In this document: in pieces, positions 60,811 through 64,000 of the stretch | Numbering within the stretch: position 1 is the first letter of the stretch | Layout: the number at the start of each line of letters is the position of its first letter | NCBI GenBank assembly: GCA_039545275.1 | Contig: BCHS01000009.1 | Location: forward strand, 620,001-684,000 | Direction of reading: 5' to 3' | Length of the DNA: 64,000 bases | Source of the DNA: Pseudomicrostroma phylloplanum | Taxonomy: Eukaryota; Basidiomycota; Exobasidiomycetes; Microstromatales | Notes under the pieces: model-generated | Databases searched by the model: none | Seen by the model: only the letters and a program-made list of their open reading frames with translations | What the model was told of the DNA's origin: nothing | Position numbers and translations under genes: made by a program

Positions 60811-63800
60811 TCAGGACATCGTTCCCTTGTGTCCTTGATCATCGATACGAAGTTCTTGCAGAGCTCCGTACGTAGAGATTCCGTGGTGTACTGAATCCTC
60901 AGTACTCACGTCTTGCAGATATCCATGAGTCTTCCCTACCCACTTCTTCAGCATGGCGTCTAACGCAGCTCTCCGCATAGGTTTGGATAGGAAATCTGTC
61001 ATGCCTGCGGCAAGACAAATCTCCCGGCCACCGACCACTGCAGCAGTCGCTGCGACGATGGGGAGATTGCGGTGCCGCTCGTTTGCTGAGGCTCGGATAC
61101 GTCTAGAGGTCTGCAGGCCGTCTGTCAGAAGGGTGAGCCGTGGGTAGTTCAGAGAGAAAGACAGGGCAACCAAGGTTAGCATGCGAATCTCCTTTCGACG
61201 ATCACATCCTGCTCCAGGTCGCTGTACTTGCCTAGGACGGGCATCATGACGTCTAATAAAAGGAGTGCAAATGGCCTCTCTTCGTTCTCCTGCTCCAAAA
61301 GCTCAAGAACCTCGAGTCCATTCTCGGCACAGGTGACATCGTAGCCAAGCTTGTGCAGCGTCTTGACTGCTATTTGTGCATTGATCTCATTGTCTTCGGC
61401 CAGCAGGACGTGCCCTTTGGATGTTCCACTGACGAGCGGACAGTGGCATTTGGACTTAGATTTGGACTTGGACTTGGTACTGGCCTTGGGTTGCGGCAAT
61501 GGCACGGTGACGGGCTCCTTTTCAGAACTGGGTAGGCGTCCAGATGAAGGGTACTCTGCCACGTGCGCATGGGCTGGGGTTTGGAACCCGTCAAAGTCCA
61601 CACCAGGCGTGCAGAGTGTAAAGGGAATATCCACGTGTATGGTGGTCCCTACGTTCTCCTCAGATTCGAGTTCAATGGTACCTCCCATTAACTCAATGAG
61701 ATTCTTGCAAATTGCAAGCCCCAACCCGGAACCACCGAACCGGCGAGATGTCGAAGGATCGGCCTGCCGGAATGGCTGGAAGAGCATCTTCTGCTGTGCT
61801 TTCGGGATCCCGCAGCCAGTGTCTTTGATAGTAAACGAGTATCGCGTCGTAGAGGACGAAGCAGCAGAGGGTACCTTTAATGCAGCGAAAGAGACTGTGC
61901 CTTGTTCGGTGAACTTGCCTGCGTTTCCAAAGAGATTGTTGAGCACTTGTGTCAACCTGCCAGCATCTCCAAGGACCATCTCAGAAGGGAGTTGTTCGAC
62001 GTCGACGTCGAATGCAATTCCTTTCGACGCCCAGATCCGCCGGTAGGTCCAGATGGCATCTAGGCAGACTGTGCGCAGTGACATAGGAGCGCAATTGAGG
62101 TCGAGCTTCCCTGCGTCTACCTTGCTAAAGTCGAGCACATCGTTAATCACAGTCAGCAACGCTCCCGAGGACCGAAGAATGGACTGAACCAGGCCCCGTG
62201 CCTCCTCAGAGAGCGAGTCGATGTCAAGCAGTAGCTCACTCAAGCCAATGACACCGTTGAGCGGAGTGCGGATCTTAGTGGGGAGGATCACATGCGAGTA
62301 GGGATCAGTATCACTTGAAGCACGTAGGCCCACCCATTTGCTCCACCCGCCTCTGCTACTGACCTCGTGCGAAATGACTGCTAGGAATTGACTCTTCATA
62401 CGACTGGCCTCCTCGGCTGCCTGGCTGGCGGATTCTGCCTTGGCAACTTCCCGAGTGCTCTCCTCGAATTTGCGCTCCATTTGCAGACGCTCAGTAATGT
62501 CAAAGCTCAGGCCGGTCACTCCTAGAATTTGGCCTTCCTTCGCTGCCCGAGGACCGTCGAAACTGACTGAAACAGTAGATTTGCCTCTTCTTGGTCGGTA
62601 TTGCGTGCGATACGAGCGACCCTGAATGGTAGTCTCCTCGTAGACGACTTCACCGGCCGAGATCGCTTTCCCGATGGGTATCCTCTGCTCGTCTCCCCAC
62701 AGGTCGTAGATGCTACGTCCTATGATAGACGAACTGTTGGACAAATCATCTTTGCCACGTTGCGAATCTGTCTGTCGTGATGGCGCTGCGAGAGAGCCTT
62801 CCGCAAGAGTAACATCGCCCTCAAGGTCCACCGACCACAAGGTGATGTCCGCAACTCGAAGTCTGTTGTGTTGTGTTTTCGCAATGATGAGTAGACAAGA
62901 GTTAGAGCAGCTCGATCTCTGGCAGGCCGACGCCAATTATCTTCTCGGGCCGTAGACTCACGCGTCTGAAAGATTGTCTCTAACCTCACGATGCGCTAAC
63001 GTGGCTGTCGTCAGATCGTGAACATCTGTCACTATTCCGACCCACATCACCACAGCGCCATCAGAGTCTTTGATGGGATTCACTCGGGCATGGATATATC
63101 GATACCGTCCCAACTTGTCCGCAAGACGGTTCGCAATATCAAAAGGCCCCTTGCTTGTAGTGATACCGACCCTAAAGATTTCCTTTGTGTACTGAAAGTC
63201 GTCGGGATGCAGATGGGCCCAGGCTTTATCTATGCTGTCTTGACGGGAGCCGCCAAACTAGAAGCGAGATAAATTGGAATGATTCCATCAGCATATCATT
63301 TCAGTCGCCCAGCGAGCCTCATGGAATTCGGAATTCTCTTCCGTCGCAGCAACACTCACGTAGACGTACCAGTGATCATTGAACCACGTCAGCCTACCGT
63401 CGGGAGTCGCTGTATATGCAGGCATAGCAAGGTGCTGCAGGCAGATCCGGAAATTGTCCTCCACTAAGCTCAGCTGATCAGAGTGAGTGGCCTGAGGTCC
63501 AACATCGCTGAAGAGATTGTGCTGAAGATGGTCATCTCCGGCTTGACGCAGAGGGCGTTCTGGAGCTTCTGTAGTGGCCAGCTTCTGCAGTCTATCAGTG
63601 GCGTCCCGCATCAAGAGCATGCCACCAATGAACTTGCCACTTCCGTCGTACATGGGGAAGCCGTCGCAATCGATGAGCTTGCGATTGTTGCCGTTCTTTG
63701 TCACAGCTCCCACACAATCTGCTTCAAGCTTTTGACCGAGTATTGCTACTTTGTACAGCGGATACTTCGTCGGATGTCGCTGTATCCAAGTATCTGGGTC

Positions 63801-64000
63801 GCATAGCGTGAATTGGTCAAACAACCAATTCAAGTTGACCTGACCCTCCGAGTAAGTGCTAGCAGTCTGTGAGGAAAGAACATCGTCTTTTGAATTGATG
63901 TCCGGAGCCCCGAGATCAGCGATGCTGCGCAAAAGTAGGTCGGCGGCGCGATTGAGGACACTCGTCCGGCCATCAGACGATAGTGCTATCACAGGATAGC
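60811..64000 (-). CDS. Hybrid histidine kinase with PAS domains (5' partial)
   Basis: The gene enters from beyond base 64000. Exons in the window: 64000-63360, 63257-62962, 62862-62364, 62273-61232 and 61121-60811. Order: PAS-like region (NRKLIDCDGFPMYDGSGKF), PAS/PAC (LTWFNDHWYVY joined to FGGSRQDSIDKAWAHLHPDD; RYRYIHARVNPI), a third PAS (GVTGLSFDITER), then HisKA with H-box SHEIRTPLNG restored by splicing, HATPase with NNLFGNAGKFT, DTGCGIP, FQPFRQAD and GSGLGLAI, and a receiver with LLAEDNEINAQ, phospho-acceptor LLLLDVMMPVL and FLSKP. It would autophosphorylate and relay to an Ypd1-type protein. The multi-PAS layout is like S. pombe Mak1, but the missing N terminus prevents a firm class. 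The intron at 61231-61122 has a GC donor. The last ~30 residues may be altered by a further GTGAGT donor at 60908-60903. Confidence 0.92.
61122..61231 (-). other. GC-AG intron in the receiver domain
   Basis: Donor CTAG|GCAAGT and acceptor CTGACAG|AC. No GT donor keeps the motif: joining gives MPVL-DGLQTSRRIR as expected for a receiver, while reading through reaches a stop soon after. Confidence 0.75.

Noticed and set aside
60903..60920. Extra donor near the histidine kinase stop
   Set aside because: A GTGAGT sits at 60908-60903 but no acceptor with a better C terminus is evident, so the read-through end at 60811 is kept, with the doubt noted.
1..64000. Biosynthetic gene cluster, transposon, CRISPR or defence island
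   Set aside because: No transposase, integrase, reverse transcriptase, terminal repeats, spacer arrays or clustered biosynthetic enzymes were seen; neighbours are unrelated housekeeping genes.

Overview
The window is nuclear DNA of a filamentous or yeast-like fungus, most likely a basidiomycete and plausibly one of the smut-related Ustilaginomycotina. The signs are GC-rich sequence, densely packed protein genes with few introns, introns mostly 74-110 nt long that open with GTGAGT, and very long Ser/Ala/Pro-rich disordered tails. The lineage is my inference and cannot be fixed from this window. I see no mobile element, CRISPR array, rRNA or convincing tRNA.

Layout. 1-17 kb: the 3' part of a shugoshin gene, an unknown seven-TM protein, a RING protein with a SUMO-interaction-like motif, SYS1 and YEA4 (Golgi/ER membrane proteins, divergent), a CDC4/Fbw7-type F-box WD40 protein and folylpolyglutamate synthase. 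17-32 kb: translesion polymerase REV1, ATG27, YAR1 (ankyrin chaperone), an unknown membrane protein and ABP1. 32-49 kb: a homeodomain factor, a saccharopine-dehydrogenase-like protein fused to molybdopterin synthase MoaE, a SAM methyltransferase, MCP1, RAD7, the splicing factor SLT11/RBM22 and mitochondrial ribosomal protein uL30m. 49-64 kb: an ammonium transporter with an unusually long and structured upstream region, a C2H2 protein, a sparse 2-kb stretch, a fusion of the complex III assembly factor Mzm1 to mitochondrial ribosomal protein bL31m, proteasome subunit beta5 (PRE2), ribokinase, and the 3' part of a PAS-containing hybrid histidine kinase.

Most genes are conserved single-copy housekeeping genes with no operon-like logic, although several pairs are head-to-head with about 300 bp between starts (SYS1/YEA4, ATG27/YAR1, PRE2/RBK1). 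The two most unusual features are continuous reading frames that join families normally encoded by separate genes: SCCPDH-like + MoaE (36308-38759) and Mzm1 + bL31m (56517-57579). The second has a presequence-like junction and resembles a cleavable mitochondrial tandem precursor. I found no other assembled 'system'. Further points of interest are gene-structure oddities: an ATG-only coding exon, a 10-nt exon, a GC-AG intron, two AAG acceptors, and a possible dual-targeted folylpolyglutamate synthase. A GATA-site cluster, G-quadruplex-like arrays and a 59-G homopolymer lie upstream of the ammonium transporter. Exon boundaries were derived by hand from GT-AG signals, phase and family motifs.
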